From Chionis minor (lineage: Eukaryota > Chordata > Aves > Charadriiformes > Chionididae): a DNA stretch of 64,000 nucleotides. Within the stretch, counting starts at the first letter, position 1; each line of letters starts with the position of its first letter. Positions 53,056 to 64,000 of this stretch are shown here, in pieces. Position numbers and translations under genes: made by a program. The stretch lies in NCBI GenBank assembly GCA_013398295.1, contig VZSF01008960.1, positions 186,001 through 250,000 of the forward strand, given 5' to 3'. The notes beneath the pieces were generated by a model, which did not search any database, was not told the DNA's origin, and worked only from the letters and a program-made list of their open reading frames with translations.

Positions 53056-56000
53056 TTTTTACTAAATATTGAAATTTTACAGGCAGTAATTAATTTCTTG
53101 TAAGGAGCATTCATACACTCTCTTATGCCTCAGTTTAACAGGGGGAAAAAAAAACCAACTATGTTTTCAATGTACGATGACCTACTTTACCTACATCACC
53201 TTCAAACTCTATTTTTTTTTTCCTTTCATATGGATGGTTTCTGCTTGTGATTTCTTCGAAAGCTCTTATCATTTTTATGTACCAAACTGATCAATTCTGT
53301 CATTTGTTTCTCTGTATGATTTAACCAAATCAGCCTAACTTGTCTTTTCAGTTTTGACACCACTTCCTCTCACTTTATTTTGAATTTCCAAGGAACGTAT
53401 TTAACCCACAGATGCTGTGTTCCAAAATGCAGAAGACTACAGAGTCAATACTTGCCAGATAGTAGCTTCAAGCCAAGAAACCCCTGAAATGACAAATCAT
53501 CCAGATTACCCATGAGACTAGATAGATCCAATTGCTATTTAAAAAACAAAACCAAAAGCAAAAAAATAAAAAACCACCACAAAGGTGAAGATGGATCATA
53601 GGTGTCACCAGGACCTTGGTAAATACTTCAGGAGTCAAAGGCAAACAGAAGATAAATTCTCAAGCAAACAATGACCTCAAGCAACCATTAAAAGTGTTAC
53701 CAACAGTCAGCAGAATTAGGCAAAAACGCAGTTTGAGAGATGTGAATGTATTTTCTTTTTGACTCACTGTCAGAATGTGTAAGAGGGCAACCACACAATA
53801 TTTGAATGTAAGAATACAGATACGCAGGTTGCAAAAAGCCTCAGGAGGAGATGGCAGCATGATCGTTTTGAAACAGCCAAGGAAATCCTTTGCCCAAGTT
53901 GAAAAAGAAGATCATATGCCTCCTAATACAGCGGGTGCTGAAACATGACCAGGCTGAGGAAATGGAATGTGGTAAGAGGTATGAAGCAAGATTGATTATG
54001 TGCCCATTCCCACTCTGAATGGATCAAAAGTCGTTTGATGAGGCAGATGGGGAAGAGGTCTGGGACTCCTGGGTACACCTGCAGGGCTGCTGAAGAGCCG
54101 CATCAGGCAGGTGGGAAACGCATGACAAATCTAGAGCTGTCACTGACAACTCCGACTGACACATCAGCCAGAAGAAAACTGCAGAGATAGACTATTATCA
54201 GCTCAACAGGATGGTCAAGAATTGTAGTGGCAATAACCTCACGTCATGGCACAAATCAAACAGAAATTGCTAGTGTAGCCTCCAAGGGCAATTAAAAAGA
54301 AAACATCTCCAGTCTTTTTTGGCAGGATATAGGCACGCTCCATGCTAAAACAGACATCTGTACAACCGAATTAAAAAGTGAAAGCGACCGCACTCCCGGA
54401 CACTGAAATTCTATTATCTGTATTATCAAACTGTTTTAAAAGTCCATCAGATTGTTAAAAAAAGTTTCTTGCACACATTTGGCCCATTTCTCTCTCATCT
54501 AGCTGTACACTGCAGGGAAAGGAGAGAGGATTCTTCTTTATCCCTACAGCTTGTAAGCTTGCAGGTCTAATGCATTTATCTGTGCAACTATGAAATTCAC
54601 ATCAAGTTCAGTGTAAGCAAGTGTATTCCCTTACTTAAAAAAAACCCAACACACCATACCAAACCAACCAACCAAACACAAAACCCCAAAAATGTACAAA
54701 TACACCTGTTTGAAGGCTAGAAAGCATCCTGATGATTCAATCATACCTCCACCCACCCCTAGAGTGTAAAAAGGTAAGCAAGTAATTCTAGAAGCTACAT
54801 AGGATAAAAAGCTGTTCCTCAAAAGCTGTTCAATCTCACACTAAGAGCTGTTTTCAACATAATTTGATAACATCTGTACTAGGTTATCCACCTCATCTGC
54901 CTTTCCCTCTACAGCAGTCACTCACGAGTGCCTGCAGGGATAACAGGACAGCACAGACTGATGCCTTCCCTGATAGAAGCCCCCAGCTCCGTGGCTTAGG
55001 GACCTTCAGAAGTAGAGATTACATCTTAGTATTTAATTGATTTTTCTTATAATGTCTTTAGTGCTTAGCTAATTCTTCTTCAATCTTAAAATAAAAAACT
55101 ATTTCAGTGTCTATCTGAAGGACGTTGTTATGCCTTTATCAGCAGAGTGCCTCTGTCCCAGTAGAGATCTCTTTCATGCTGAAATATTTTTTTTTATTTT
55201 CTTTTAAATCAGATGAATAAATTGAACTTTGTCAGTGTCGCACCACTACACTGTGGCCTTTCTGCCACCTTCCTTTGAGCTCTAGAGCTTTTTAAGCTTT
55301 CTAAAGCATGTGTATTACAATTCAGAAACTTGTTCTGACAGTGGTATTAACAGTAGTAGATAAAAAGGCAAAATGAATTACTACTTCTTATGCATTAATG
55401 TATATTTATACATTGAAGGATAACATTGTTCTTTTCACCAGCCTGATTATGTGAAATGGCCCACTAAAGGAATAGAGCCTCTATAGGGCACTGGTATTAC
55501 TAGCTGCATGCTACTGGAAATGTTCACTGTGCCAGAAAGGACTATCTGCATCAAATTAACAGTGAGATAGAAATATACCCGTAACAGGATTGGCAACATG
55601 TATGAATACTAGCATTGGATACATTTTAAAGAATTTAACTAAATCAACAAGAATAACACACAGCATATATTTTCTTTAAGTTTGATAAATAAATAAAGCA
55701 TGAAAACTCCTATTAGAAATGCAAACTGTTCAAAGCCAGTATGAAACACAAGCTACTTACTCATAAACACGTGAACCTACTCTAAAATTACCTGAAAGAT
55801 ACCAATATTCCTGAGTAATATTTGAGATAGATACCGACAGAAAAAACAGAGGCTTTTGAAGGAACATTTCATAATGAAAAAGAGTTTAGGAAACAAAAAA
55901 TACAATCACAGCAAATTGTTGAGGAAAAACATACAAAATGGCTGCAATGCAAAAATTATGTAAGAAAATTCCGGCCAGACAAAACTCACAAGTAGGTATG

Positions 56001-59000
56001 ACTGGACATAAAGCTTTTCATAACCTGAGACAGCTGAACATGTACTTCATATATAAATTACTAAAGGATTTGCGAATTAACCTGCTTGAAAACGTTGTCA
56101 GAAAACAAAAAGCTTAAGAACTGGTTCTGTCCTGACTAAGAGGAAACAAAGCTAACTATTACAAATTATTAAAAGTTCATTTTTAGGGAACGTTTCCAAA
56201 TATGTTACCTCTGAAAGGAAGATTTTTCACTTGTTTTAAACCAAATCATACTTTTTGAACTTGCCCTTTTTTATTGCGGGTTAAACAATACGCTATTCAA
56301 ATAAGGACTGTCCTTTCATACACCTTTGCTCAATGATCAACATAACAGGTTCATTAGAATTCAATCTTTTTAAATTTTTATTCTTCATGCTATGCAACAT
56401 GATTTATCTATGCACCCAATTATGTATCTCTTATATCAGACTAAATGTCAAAAGACCAGATTAAAAAAACCCTACTTAAAAAAATTAAGTTAACCTAGTT
56501 CCAACACCTAGAACTATAAACTGAACTACCTCTGAATCAAACTGAAATCTCAAGACTCCCCTTAAAGGGACCAAAAAAACCTCAAGCTATTCCAACTCCT
56601 ATTTCTAAATTATGGACAATAAAAATGAGAAAACAATGAGTAGCTTGTAGTTTCATCATATTCTTTTGCATACCTACTTGGCTATGATTAAAAAATGGGT
56701 ATTTTGCAAGTGCAGACATTGTCCTTAATGCTAAAGAACTGTGTAGAAAAATAGTTACAAAACAAATACTGACTTTTTGTCAGTTTTTATAAAAAGCTTC
56801 ATATCATAATTCTTCAACAGTTCATTACTCTTAAGACAATTTGGTCATTCATTAGATTTGCACAGGTTACAAACAGCAATACTCTATATAACACAATACT
56901 TCTTGATGTCTTTCTAAAAGCTTTACTACAGTACATCCTTAGCCTTACAGAAAGGGGTACACCGCAACAGCATTCTGCCTTAAAATAAAGTATACGTCTT
57001 ATTTGGTTTCTTCCTCAAAAACCTCAAACCAAAAAGAGCTATTTAAACCAAGGAAGGAAAAGCATAATATACATGTTACACACCACTCAACAGAAATAGC
57101 TTTCTCTATTATTAGTTTTCCATGTCTTTAAAACTGCCATAGACAACCGATGTTTGGCTCTGTTGGCCTTTCTTCTTATACTTAGCTTGGGCGGATAAAT
57201 GAAATTCTGAGTTACAACTAGAAAAACTGTTACTGCTATAAGGTCTACTTCTCCTGATTTATATAAAAAGAAATATTTTAAATAATTGTGCTGTAGAGGA
57301 AACATTTCCACACTACTTTTTCTAAACTGCAAATGCAGTCAGAACAGTAAAAATAAACTCTATTCTGAAACAATTTTTTTAATGTTGTTATGTCTTCACC
57401 CATTTTGGCAACGGAACTTCCGAATAGCAGTTGCAAATTTACCATAATGAGTAGTATTATCAGTGTACTTAGGACAGATGTACAAAGCTGATTTTGAGAT
57501 TGTGATTTAATAGAGATTCTATCTGTGCAAATTCCACCCCTAGAGTGTCTAAAAAAATTTTCAAGTTAGTGAATAAAAAATATGTCAACAGAGAGGTTTT
57601 TCTTCAACACTATGTTGATGTGCCATGCAAGGATACAGCAGAGCTATTGCAAAAGATACTAATTACATGAAAATAGAGGACTTCATAGATGAGTTTGTAA
57701 GCAAAAATAGTTCTACAGAGAAGATAAAGACCCCGAAACAGTTCTCAGCTTGAGACATACCCTAGGCCATGCTACACCATTTGAAATGACTGATAAAAAG
57801 TCATCATATCAAAAATCAGAGGAGTACCTTTAAAATCCTGTTATTTTGAGGAAATAATAGAATCAGGCTTTTTAGTAATCTTCTGTTTTCTAAAACTATT
57901 TGTATTTATGTACGTTTTTTGGCACTTTTCAGGTTTTCAGGGATCATATACAGCCGTCCAGACTAAAAGCTTCCTTTTTTAATGTAAGCCATGATCCTCG
58001 TATAGAAATGTGTCCTTACCAGCTCCAGCAACAAGAAGAAAGTAAAGTAATGGAAAGTACAGAATAACAAGTTCTCCAAACTGTTAACTATCTAGTTAAC
58101 ACTAACTAACACAATCTACTTAAGTATCTAAGACCATCACGTACAGAAACTTCAAAGAACAATGTCAGTATTCCAGTAGTGTAAAAACCCAAATCAAACA
58201 GCATCAGTACTGCTGACTGGTTCAGATACAACACTTAACCAGAGAGCAATCTTTGCTTCTATGAAAGTACTATTAAGTGGATTAAAATTAAGTAGCATAA
58301 AAATACAGATAATTCCTTGCTGTCTCCTGACGTGTTGTTAACATAATTTGAAACTTCAGAAAACACGAAATGCTTTCCTTCTGGGCATTCCTCTTCTAAT
58401 CAGAACCTTTCTGTAGACCATACAAGACTACAAAGCAAGAAAGTATCAGCCCAACCACAGTATCATGAAGGCAAGTGAACATTGTATAAACTCAGACTAC
58501 TTTAGTTTACAATGCAGACTCCAGAATTACCCTGCAGACAGCTTTATAAGCAAACTGAAGAAACAGCCAGGCACTTGTGGTTCCAAAGCCTGCCCCTTGC
58601 AGGCCTTGGACTAGCAATGTCACTTCACTCTCTGCTCTACCTTGATTTCTCCATCATTAGAAGTTATCTTTTCCTTTTTTCTATTCTGTATCCAACATGT
58701 GCAGGTTTGCTGCTTTAACTCATTCCTCCCCCCTTCAGTATTTTCTTTTGTTATCCTCAGTGAACGTAAGTTCCAGCAGAGTTCTCTCCCCGCAGCTCTA
58801 AGATTACCAGAGACCAACTGACGCCTCAAGCTATCATCAACTAGCTTATACAAACAGGCTATCCTATTATAAACATAATTTTGCACGTCCACACAGCAGT
58901 CATAGCAGCATCAACAGGCTCAGCCTAGGATAACTACCCAAAGATCCACCTTGCTTCTTTCGATTTTTACAACCTTGCACCAAGTATGTGCTTCTGCATT

Positions 59001-60322
59001 TAACATCAGCACCCAAACTAGCTAAAGAGGTCTTCAGTATATTGGAATCACTTTACGGACTGCAGTACAGACAGCATAAGCCATGATACAGAAGGAGCTC
59101 CAGGCCTTCTAGCAGCCATAGCCCAATCTTGGATGAACCCACCCTCCTTTTTCAGAACATGTTCAGTCTACTTCAAGCTAGGCTTTAAGCCCCCTTGAAC
59201 ACCGAGACTCCTCAATGGGGCATCTTTCAACAAAATCATTAAAAAATCCTTTATCTGCATAAATCACATGTAGATTTCAAAACTGTACAAATATAAAAAT
59301 TAATTATGGTAGTAAGGCACAAAGCTTGCAAGCTGGAGACTGTGAACCCATAGAAATAATCAGAGCTTAAATACAGCAGAACTACAAGGAGTGTTTCAAG
59401 ACTTTTCTGCGGCGTATCTGATTTTTTTTCTGTTGGATAGCTCCTGATCCACAGTAAAAATTTTTATACTGCTTCATTGGAAATGCAGAGCTACCTACCT
59501 GAGTGACAACTGTGACTTCATTACCTTTCAGAGACAATTAAGAGATTCAGCATTTGCACTATCTCTAGAACATAAGTAATACTTAATTTTCTGTATCCTG
59601 TTCCTCAAAAGTGATTCCATATTTTTACTGCATTCTCAGTATTCTCAGAGCCAAAATTTAGACGGAGTTACATGGATGTGATCAGCTAAAGCTGGCCTAG
59701 AGAACAGAACAGGAATTTCTGCATATATACTCCAAGTACTCTGCTAATATTTTTTCTATCAGTGCATTCAGGAAAAGTCTGGCAACAAATACATAAAGCT
59801 TTTGTTCAAAGGACATTCACTCAGAGCAGCTCAAGCAGCCTGTAGGGCAACACTTTTTAGAGAGTGCTAATGCAACAAAGTCTGGGAAAAACGAAGACTA
59901 GCAAAACTAATTACATAGGCGTGGTTGGGGGCATCCTGCCATACAGTAGAAAATATTATGCTAAACCATTTATAGGAAGCCACTAGTCTAGACCTTTGGC
60001 AGGAGGGAAACCAGCTAGCAGCTATGATTACTAACCAAGTTTTAGTTCTGTTGTACAGAAATAAATCAGATAAATTATAGCAATAACATATTGCAAATAT
60101 AAGTTTTGCTGTGGATGTGGCCTTTTTTCCTTTTCTAACTTGCTGAATATTGTAAATGATTAGTTCAAAAGTCTCCCTGAAGATCACACACATCGTTATA
60201 CACAAGATGTCCACTTTACCTGCCCTTACTCACACTGTATGTGGGATAAAAGGCTTGGTATTTGAGGCAGGTTGTGAAGAGCAGCAGTTCATTACAGTGA
60301 CAGACCACACCTGGTACAAAAA

Positions 60323-61015
60323 TAAGAACGTAAGAATTGCAACATGGGCTAGACCAAAGATTCCACTATCCCAGGACCCTGCCTTCACGATGATCTAAGA
60401 GCATGCCCAAGAAAGAATAACACCAGTGCAAGCATAAAATGGCAATTACTCCATTGCTCTCCCAACTTCAACTATTTTCAGCTCAGATTTTAGAGACAGA
60501 TGTGCTTCTGTGTATTTAGTAACTCAATCTCTTCTTCTCCTGTAAACTTGCCTAGCCAACCTTTCAACCTATGCATACGTCCAGCTTCCATAAAGTGACT
60601 TGCCAAGGAGTTTCAACATCAGCTAACTCTCACATAATAAAGGGCTGCCTCCCTTCTTGTTTAGAGCCTTTCTGCTGCTAAGTTTACTGGTCAGCCCGTA
60701 GTTTTTGTACTGTAAGACGCAATGAATGATTGTTCCTTATTTACGCCCTCCATACAATCTGCAACTACATCATTGTAATATCCTCCCAAATTTGACTTTT
60801 CCAAAATTTGACTCCTCCAAGTAAGAGAGTCCAAAATTTAGTCATTTCTTATAAAGTCCCATGGTTTTTTGATAATCCTTGTTTCTCTTTTCCAATTCTT
60901 CTAAAACCTTTTGAGATAAGAAGGCCAGAATGACACAAACTATTCCAGACATAGGCATATCATGCCCAGTTTACTCAATGGCCTAATAATGTTCTTTATT
61001 CTTTTCCCAATAATT
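60323..61015 (-). mobile_element. Ancient CR1-like LINE relic
   Basis: Much-decayed text matches, in antisense, an old amniote CR1 that I recall from turtles, crocodilians and birds: aataagaacgtaagaattgcaacatgggctagaccaaagattcc (its 3' end), then caaggagtttcaacatcag, ttccaattcttctaaaaccttttgag and ccagaatgacacaaactattccagacataggcatatcatgcc. The order of these landmarks is conserved along the copy. Its divergence is far greater than that of the other CR1 copies here, so it predates them. Confidence 0.6.
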
Positions 61016-61925
61016 GTTAATACTTAATTTGCTGGATGAACAACACAGATTTTACATGTAGACCAAATCTTTCAGTAAAATCGTAGTATTATCAAACAAC
61101 AGAACCAAAAGAGGAAAGAGCAGCAGTGATTTTTTCTGTTACTTCTAGTTGATATTTTTACAAAATTTCTGAGAGAAGGACTGAAACTCTTAAGCATGTA
61201 CTGTTACAACTTATTTTTTCTGAACATGATGAGAACAATATGCCCTGTGCTTGGGCCCAATTAAACAATCACAAAGTATTCGGGTAATCACAGAGTTGTA
61301 TTTACACAGAGAGATAAATTTCAGCAGCTGAACATGGTATTCAGTCAATGGAATAAAATCTATTTGCTAACTTCTTTTTAAGGTCAAAAAGACAGACAAT
61401 CACTCTATTCAAATTATTATTAACCCTGACTAGTATCCAAAGGAATTTCTGTTTTAACGGCAAACTCAAAACAGCCTATTTTACACGTTTGGTGCTTGTT
61501 TCTATGAGCATCTGTCACAATGAATTACAATAAAAGGTTTCTCCTCTTCAAGAAATTAGAGCAACTAATTCGATTGCCAGTGATTAAACAACAATACAAA
61601 GCCAATCAAGTGCTGGACACCTGAGGTAATTCTCCAGATGACATGCATAAATTCCATCAAATGGGCTGTTGCCATGTTCTATTGCTAAAAGATTTTGTGG
61701 CTAACAAATCTTCTAGACTGCCTGAGAACTGAGAGGAAGATAGATGCACAGTGACAGAATGAAACAGCGGCAGAAGAAATGACTCTTGTAACAAAGGTAA
61801 GTTTAAAAGCACTGAAGATAGAGTAAGTCTACAAGAAGAATAACATGACTGAGGTCTTGTCCAAGCTTGTGAGAGCACAAAGGTCCTGTCACGTTAAGAC
61901 CAAAAGGAACCTAATTTGATTTTCC

Positions 61926-61942
61926 TTTTTTTTTTTTTTTTT
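61926..61942. repeat. T17 homopolymer (A17 on the ADAMTS6 sense strand)
   Basis: Seventeen consecutive T. I saw no processed-pseudogene body on either side, so this is best called a simple homopolymer run. Confidence 0.8.
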
Positions 61943-62944
61943 AAAATGTGCTGGCAAATGGACTACTTGCATCTCAGACTGATCTCTGAAGTCTGTCTGC
62001 ATCAAAAAGTGGGACTCATACATCTAATCCAGAATTGCACATAAATCTTTGTTTCATCTTCTCCATACAATACACATCAGGAAGAAGTATTTGCTCTATT
62101 CAAGACAAAATGTGTGGCATACATTATCATTTTCTGTCTAGCGTATATTTTACAAATCATTTTAATGACAACAACAACTAACTGTCGGTAATGAATGGCT
62201 GAATACCATGAGAGTAGTAACCTACTTCACAATAGTGGCTCTTCACAAACCACATTATTGCACACAACTTGTGATTAGTCCACAGCGTCTATCCAGACTA
62301 TCTGCATCCATACATACTTAGTTCCCCATACCTTAAAGAATCTAAGAGTGGAGCAGCTGCCAATATATTTTAGTACTTCTGGCGACAAAGAATCACAGAA
62401 GAGTCAGTACTACATGGCAAAGAAAATGGGCTGCCAGAACAGCAATCTGTCTTGCAAAGGGATGCACCTGTCAGTATCCTTTCCCTGTGTATGAAGGTGT
62501 ATGAAGTCTTCAAACTAAGCTATTAATTCTGTATTAAAACTGCCTGGTTGTCAAAAGAAATTCTTCACTGATTCCTTTAGTTTTAACGTTCCAGACATTA
62601 TTCATGTCTTAATTTTGTAAACTAGTTTTAGCTCACTAAGCATTTACCAACTTTTTTTTCTGAAAAAAAAGCCACTTGCCATTGTATTTCCAAAACTAGT
62701 TTGTTTTCATTTACAAGTGTTATGAAAGAATAGTTCCTTCTTTTTTTTTTAAATGAACAGACTACTCCTTTGTATCACAAATGACCTGAATTTATGTTTT
62801 TTATTTTTACCATATATTGAATATTAGTATGAGACTATTAAAATAAATATTCCCCGAAGTCTTATAAAATTTTAAATGCTGAACAGAAATTTTGACTGGC
62901 TATAAGGAGAATCTTCTCCCCATGAGAGCAGTTGAGCAGTAAAG

Positions 62945-63103
62945 TGGGTTGCCCAAACAGTTTTTGCATTACTTGATTGGATAAATTCTTGTGCAATCTG
63001 TGCAGACTTGTGCAATCTCACAGCTCACCCTCATTAGAGGGGCACATTGGACTGAAGACCTCCAGAAGTCCCTTCCAACCTGAATCTGACAGATTCTAAG
63101 TAG
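62945..63103 (+). mobile_element. CR1 LINE 3' tail fragment
   Basis: The sequence starts near gtgggttgcccaaacag and ends with aggggcacattggactgaagacctccagaagtcccttccaacctgaatctgacagattctaag, a diverged CR1 3' end in plus orientation. A 12-bp stretch, cttgtgcaatct, occurs twice inside it. Confidence 0.75.
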
Positions 63104-64000
63104 GTGTTATGTGAAAACCTTCAAAACGTTTATTTAATAATCATGGAATAATAAAAACGGCATTTTAATACAACTCTTCAGAATATTCATTAAAAGGAAA
63201 ATAAACTACCTACTCAAAATGGAAGCTTCATTACAGCTAAAGTTACTGTAGTCTAAATATTTTCTCAATATAGAACACAGGGGAAAAAAGTCTCCCTCCC
63301 CATCCCACTCCGAGTTGGAACAGTCTTACATCTTACTAACAACTACACATGAAAGCTCTTGAACCACAATCCCAGATTAGCTGACTGTTAAATGTTAGGC
63401 GCCTGACATTGTCCTGTAAAACTCCTTCTCCTCTGCAATGCCAACACAACTGCCTAAAACTGTAACTGTAAGAAATCCAAGAAGTTCAAGCTGAAAGAAA
63501 AATATCTTATTTTTTCCAGCCCAGTAAGTTTGGGCAATTAATGTAGTCAAACCATTGTAAATTAAGAACCATAAGATCTGCAAACAAGAAAGTTAACATC
63601 CAATGAACCATTTTCTCCATTGTGGCTGAAAAACAGGGAGAATTTGATTGTTGTAAAAATCACAGAATTACCTCATTACTTTGATCTATGGAAAGTTAGT
63701 GAATTGAAGTATTTAACTTCCACTCAAATTATACAGAAATAGGATCAACAGAGAAGTTCAATAAAGTAACGATGCTTGGAAAGAGGATGGATAACATGCA
63801 CAAAATACCAGTATTTGATTTTTTTCTCAATGTATTAGCTATGACTTCTGTTGCGCAAAATTGTCTAATTCTTAATTTGTTCTGTTTTAATTACTTTATT
63901 GTTTCTATTAATGTTAGGTCTGGCTTTATTCAATAAATATGTCTTTTACAAACACAAATACTTTCATCAAATTGCCACTTCTGCTTGGGAGGACTTGTAA

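Larger units (their letters stand above)
47861..64000. other. ADAMTS6 intron (partial), at least 16 kb, repeat-rich
   Basis: The exon before the 44-nt exon should encode the segment ending in LITR and contain a CKWQK-like stretch. I did not find it on the minus strand up to 64000, so this intron is at least 16,140 bases. It holds the nested LTR-in-CR1 complex (49254-52035), an LTR fragment (52652-53055), an ancient CR1-like LINE relic (60323-61015), a 17-base T run (61926-61942) and a CR1 tail (62945-63103). The stretches 53056-60322 and 61016-62944 show nothing else I can name. Confidence 0.7.

Noticed and set aside
61926..61942. T17 run as the poly(A) tail of a processed pseudogene
   Set aside because: No coding or transcript-like body was seen next to it on either side.

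Overview
The window is an intron-rich piece of a bird genome. The evidence is AT-rich non-coding DNA with many CR1 LINE copies, two kinds of avian-type solitary LTR, and short exons with textbook vertebrate splice sites. There is no bacterial-style gene organisation, no CRISPR array and no operon. The only gene I can support is ADAMTS6, a secreted zinc metalloprotease of the ADAMTS family, lying on the minus strand. By established human-chicken synteny it is probably Z-linked (human 5q12), but I cannot test that here.

Seven consecutive ADAMTS6 exons were reconstructed from splice sites and reading phase, most of them far too short to stand out as ORFs. In transcript order they are 47860-47817 (44 nt), 44305-44200 (106 nt), 35297-35151 (147 nt), 24340-24199 (142 nt), 13587-13480 (108 nt), 7134-6989 (146 nt) and 4743-4680 (64 nt). 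All six internal junctions join in frame. Together they encode about 252 residues: the end of the metalloprotease domain (zinc motif HEIGHNFGMNHD, split by an intron), the disintegrin-like domain, and the first thrombospondin type-1 repeat. Exons for the signal peptide, prodomain and first part of the catalytic domain should lie beyond position 64000. The rest of the first TSP1 repeat, the Cys-rich/spacer region, the later TSP1 repeats and the PLAC domain should lie before position 1 in window coordinates.

The introns hold the repeats. CR1 fragments lie at 1-93, 836-1058, 11226-11892, 30606-31836, 49254-52035 and 62945-63103, and a much older CR1-like LINE relic lies at about 60323-61015. A 977-bp LTR-like element (49293-50269) sits inside the tail of the CR1 at 49254-52035. 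Pieces of another avian LTR family occur at 8850-9293 and 52652-53055. An unusually clean minisatellite of three identical 90-bp copies is at 27755-28027, and C-rich tracts at 14768-14789 and 17325-17343 would be G-quadruplex motifs in the ADAMTS6 pre-mRNA.

I found no convincing previously undescribed system. The most interesting leads are a 34-nt sequence at 6322-6355 with near-ideal splice sites, which would act as a frame-shifting 'poison' exon of ADAMTS6, and the perfect 90-bp tandem array with a built-in inverted repeat.
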